A stretch of 64,000 nucleotides of DNA, from positions 248,001 through 312,000 of the forward strand of contig MARA01000002.1 in the NCBI GenBank assembly GCA_001792895.1, given 5' to 3'. Made by a program: the position numbers and the translations under genes. The notes under the pieces were generated by a model that was not told where the DNA came from, did not search any database, and worked only from the letters and a program-made list of their open reading frames with translations. Shown piece by piece: positions 61,120-64,000 of this stretch (position 1 is the first letter of the stretch; every line of letters begins with the position of its first letter). The stretch is from Lentinus brumalis. Lineage: Eukaryota; Basidiomycota; Agaricomycetes; Polyporales; Polyporaceae.

Positions 61120-61326
61120 GCGTCTCGTCTTTCTCCGTCTATGATGTATGTCTATGCTTCGTGGGTACATGTACTATATCTCTCCAGCCTACTCTATCGT
61201 TCGCGTCGTATTGCCCAATGATATGGCCGTTGTACAAGACATACGTGTGTCGCGTGGTCTCACAAGTCAAGAGCGGCTGTCTCGTGTATGCCTTTGGCGC
61301 ATGTAGTCATACATGAGGCAGTCGTT

Positions 61327-63156
61327 TCACTCAGACCGCGCGAATGTTGCATTGCCATGGAGTTTAGCAACCGCCTGTTCGAACTCGGCGTCCAAGTCGT
61401 ACCTCCACACCGGCTTCCAGATATCTTGTAAGTCTTCTGACAGCCCCTGCACAGTAGGGCCCCGAGGTCCATGGTGGTCATAGACACTACCGGCGCGTTG
61501 GCTGGCGTCCCATACAATCTGCGAACGAGGTTGACGGATGTCGGAGTAAGTCTGCAAAACAGCCTGGGCGAGATCGTCTCAGTTCTACTTCTGTGTCCAC
61601 ATTACTGGCGCGGCTTACCTGCATGTTCGCGATGCACGTGTCCGGATGGCCAAGCAGGCGTGTCAACAGGAGTGCGTCCTCGATGCCCTGCCCGGCGCCG
61701 GCACCGAGATGGGGTAGCATTGCATGCGCCTGTGACGTTCAACGCTCAGCCGGAGTCCACTTCTAGCACGGTTCTGTCACGTACCGCGTCACCCAGCAAG
61801 GCCACACGGCCTTTGGCGTAACTCTCGAGAGGCGGATGGACTACATGCACCGACCACCGAATCGTCTTCTCCGGCATCAAGCAAAGAAGGGTGGTAATGT
61901 CTGAACCCCAGCCGTCATACTCCTTCTTGAGGTCCTCGCGGGATACCTCGTCGACCCACGGCGTGCCTGCGGGAAGGTTCTGGGAGCCGATGGGAATGTC
62001 GTATCTTGCAGAGAACGCCGCGACATTGATCTAGGGCAGCGGGCATGACGTTAGTCCCTGCAATTATGCAAAGAGAAGAAGAATGCATGGGAGCGTACAA
62101 GTTCCCCGTTCTTGATGGGTACTACGATGACATGCTGCAGCGATGCGATACACGTCAGTTGCTAGCGGGTTCGCAAGCAGGTCCGGGTCCGCCACGCACC
62201 TTGTCCGGGCCGATGAAACATGCCGGGCGATCCGTCAACTGCGTCTTGAATCCAGCAGCTCTGAGCAGAGCTGACGGTATGATGCCACGATACGCTGCTG
62301 TGTTGCTGAACGCGACATGCTTCTCGTTCGCGGCTCCCACAGCGGCCCCACCCGCACCCACGACGAAGTCGCGAACGGCACTTTTGACTCCGTCAGCTCC
62401 CAGAACGACGTCCGCTTCGTGGCTGGTCCCGTCCTGGAAGTGGACGACGAGTTTGCCCGGGCTAATGGGATGTTCCGAGATAGAGGTGCAGCGTTTGTTG
62501 AAGTGCGTGTATCGTGGGTCCACCAGCCCAACTAATGCGTCCAGAAAGACGGCCCTGTGTGAAGAGAAGCGGTGCGTACATTCAGTGCGTTGCGTTGCAG
62601 CATATTATCCGAAGTGAAAGCTGTTAGGCTTACCGATGCATGCTGATGCTCGCATCTTCTGCGGCGGGCGGATACTGACATCGGTGACGTGAGCGAAACG
62701 GGCTCGAACGTAAGCGTTGGCCCGTGCCCGAGGGCTCGGGGTTGGTACGTACATCGTAGACCAGTTGGTGGTCACCGAGTCCCGAGTAGAAGAGGAAGCC
62801 TTTCGAGCTCAAGCTCCCCGGTGGGAGCTTCCCGAGTACGGCGTCCAAAAGGCCCATGGCCTTCAGCGCTCGCACAGCGTTCGGGCCTGACAGTCAGAGG
62901 CTAAGCGTCCGCAGCAAAGCGAGACACGGACTCGTATTCCTTACCTATACCGATGCCTGCCCCGACCTCGCCAAAAGCAGCCTAGCAGTCCGACGTCAGA
63001 GAGATGCACTACGGGATGGTTTTGGGACCGACATACCGCTGCTTCGAATATTTCAACAGGAACGCCGGCATTCTGTAGGGCGATGGCACATGCTAGGCCG
63101 CATACTCCGCCGCCGATGACTGCCACCTGAAAGTCCTTGTTGTTTGACTTTGACAT
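61327..63156 (-). CDS. FAD-dependent monooxygenase, salicylate-hydroxylase-like (copy B)
   Basis: Nine exons: 63037-63156, 62945-62981, 62753-62886, 62634-62674, 62200-62554, 62099-62134, 61785-62030, 61619-61729, 61327-61563; 438 residues. Same family and layout as copy A at 37603: VAVIGGGVCGLACAIALQNA, AAFGEVGAGIGIGPNAVRAL, DVVLGADGVKSAVRDF, INVAAFSARYDIPIG, SVHVVHPPLESYAKGRVALL, GDAAHAMLPHLGAGAGQGIE and VLQTYSDIRQPRSQIVWDAS. Five exons match copy A in length exactly (37, 41, 36, 246, 111 nt). The two copies are 22 kb apart and on opposite strands. Substrate unknown. A decayed third copy follows at the right edge. Confidence 0.92.
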
Positions 63157-63517
63157 CAGGGAGTGTTGATGACGATGGGTGGCTTTAGTACTGGAACACA
63201 AGCGAGCGTAGGTGAAGGATTTTATGCAGTTTCCTACAAGGCAGCGTCAAGGCTGCATGGTTGCCGAACTCACTGATAGATCAAAGCAGACGCGTCACTG
63301 ACCGGCACTACACAATGTGCAGTGCGGAGGCTCGAGATGCATCTCGGTATATGCGTCGATAGCACATACTCAGTGCCTGAGGCCTGATGCGTCGATAGCA
63401 CTTAGTACCTGGTGCGCAGGTCCAACTGCCATTCGACTGGAGCCTTGACCTAGCCTCCTCCGTGAACGTACACGCAACTCGTCGGCGTCGACTAGGATGG
63501 TGATGGGGACTTGCCTT
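63157..63517. other. Intergenic gap with 15-bp repeat
   Basis: About 360 bp upstream of copy B. The 15-mer atgcgtcgatagcac is present at 63351-63365 and 63387-63401. Nothing else recognised. Confidence 0.5.
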
Positions 63518-64000
63518 ACTTCAAAAGGTTCCGCACATGGGCTCTCAATCGTCTCAAGATTAGGGTCGCGGCCAGATGGGTACGCACATGTCTTCCTGGT
63601 CTTCCCTCATCCTTCTGGAGCAGAATCATGCGGACCGTGGAAGTCGCAGAGCTAGCCTCCCACATTGTCTGAGCGGCGGATGTCGGAGTACGCTTTGGCA
63701 ACGGCCTAGATATGGCGTCAGCGTGGCCCTACTCTTGGGGACCTCCGTACCAACCTGTATGTTTTCCAGGTTCGTCTGAGGCCGCCTGAGAAGACAAGAA
63801 ATCAGCCTGAAGGGACCGTTCCCGGCATGAGCCGAGCACGAATTGAGCCATCAGGGCCCAAGGTCTCGAACAGATTCGAATTCCTTCTGCATTTCATCGG
63901 GTGGAACATGGTCGACCCATGCCCTTCGAAGACAGGGCTCGGTTCTTATGGGAACCTCGCAGTCCATGTAACATGCCGAGATCGCCCCGCGCCAAGAACC
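63518..64000 (-). pseudogene. Decayed third copy of the FAD monooxygenase (C-terminal part)
   Basis: Fragments align in order with copy B. VPIRTEPCLRRAWVDHVP with DEMQKEFESVRDLG (about 63850-63960) matches the segment PIGSQNLPAG to VDEVSREDLKKEYDGWG. LLRRPQTNLENIQ (63750-63800) matches LLGHPDTCIANMQ. A conserved intron border follows (GTTGGT...CTAG), then AVAKAYSDIRR, MWEAS and REDQEDMCVPIW match the last exon. The part coding the second FAD site (GDAAHAMLPHLGAGAG) is missing, the frame changes at least twice, and stops follow. The rest lies beyond the window. This is a true relic: losses far exceed one base. Confidence 0.7.

Overview
The window is nuclear DNA from a filamentous basidiomycete, most likely an agaricomycete and plausibly Polyporales. 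The evidence is small GT-AG introns (about 47-70 nt) in almost every gene, dense packing of genes on both strands, fungal housekeeping genes (homocitrate synthase, POM152, PacC/Rim101, TAF1 with a C-terminal zinc knuckle), decayed F-box genes, and a bsp-type metallopeptidase. All exon models here were spliced by hand. For each gene I checked that the summed exon length is a multiple of three.

Layout, left to right: the 3' part of a BSP-family peptidase (99-654); two closely related short-chain dehydrogenases pointing away from each other (795-1817 minus, 5914-6945 plus) on either side of an FCP1-type RNA polymerase II CTD phosphatase (2344-5491); an EF-hand myosin light chain (7176-7988); a conserved basidiomycete nuclear-type protein (8225-9689); a small heat-shock-protein-like fragment (10222-10413); the pH regulator PacC (10758-13465), whose upstream region is full of PacC-type GCCAAG hexamers; TAF1 (15713-19599); proteasome activator PA28/REG (19947-21291, with a 5-nt exon); Rrb1/GRWD1 (21506-23208); microsomal GST (23816-24561); a Ser/Pro-rich protein; 5-hydroxyisourate hydrolase; a TBC-domain protein lacking both catalytic fingers; a possible 54-residue protein; Rrp1; GCP4; a decayed F-box gene; an FAD monooxygenase; a NIPA Mg transporter (with a 6-nt exon); homocitrate synthase; inorganic pyrophosphatase; POM152; an NRPS-like adenylation/carrier/acyltransferase protein (52625-57693); a mitochondrial-type thioredoxin with a hydrophobic tail; histone H4 with six ACGCGT boxes in and around it; a second FAD monooxygenase; and a third, broken copy at the right edge.

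The strongest technical observation is that ten reading-frame breaks in eight otherwise intact genes each need exactly one extra base. Eight of the ten lie in short runs of one base. Adding one base per break makes every exon sum divisible by three. This points to systematic one-base losses in the assembly rather than ten pseudogenes, since several of the genes are essential. The strongest biological observations are the PacC hexamer cluster at pacC, the ACGCGT cluster at histone H4, the microexons, the TBC domain without its Arg and Gln fingers, and the monooxygenase family with a decaying member.

The genes are mostly unrelated housekeeping functions; I see no metabolic gene cluster. Tight divergent pairs (TAF1/PA28, HIU hydrolase/TBC, Rrp1/GCP4, thioredoxin/H4) probably share promoters.
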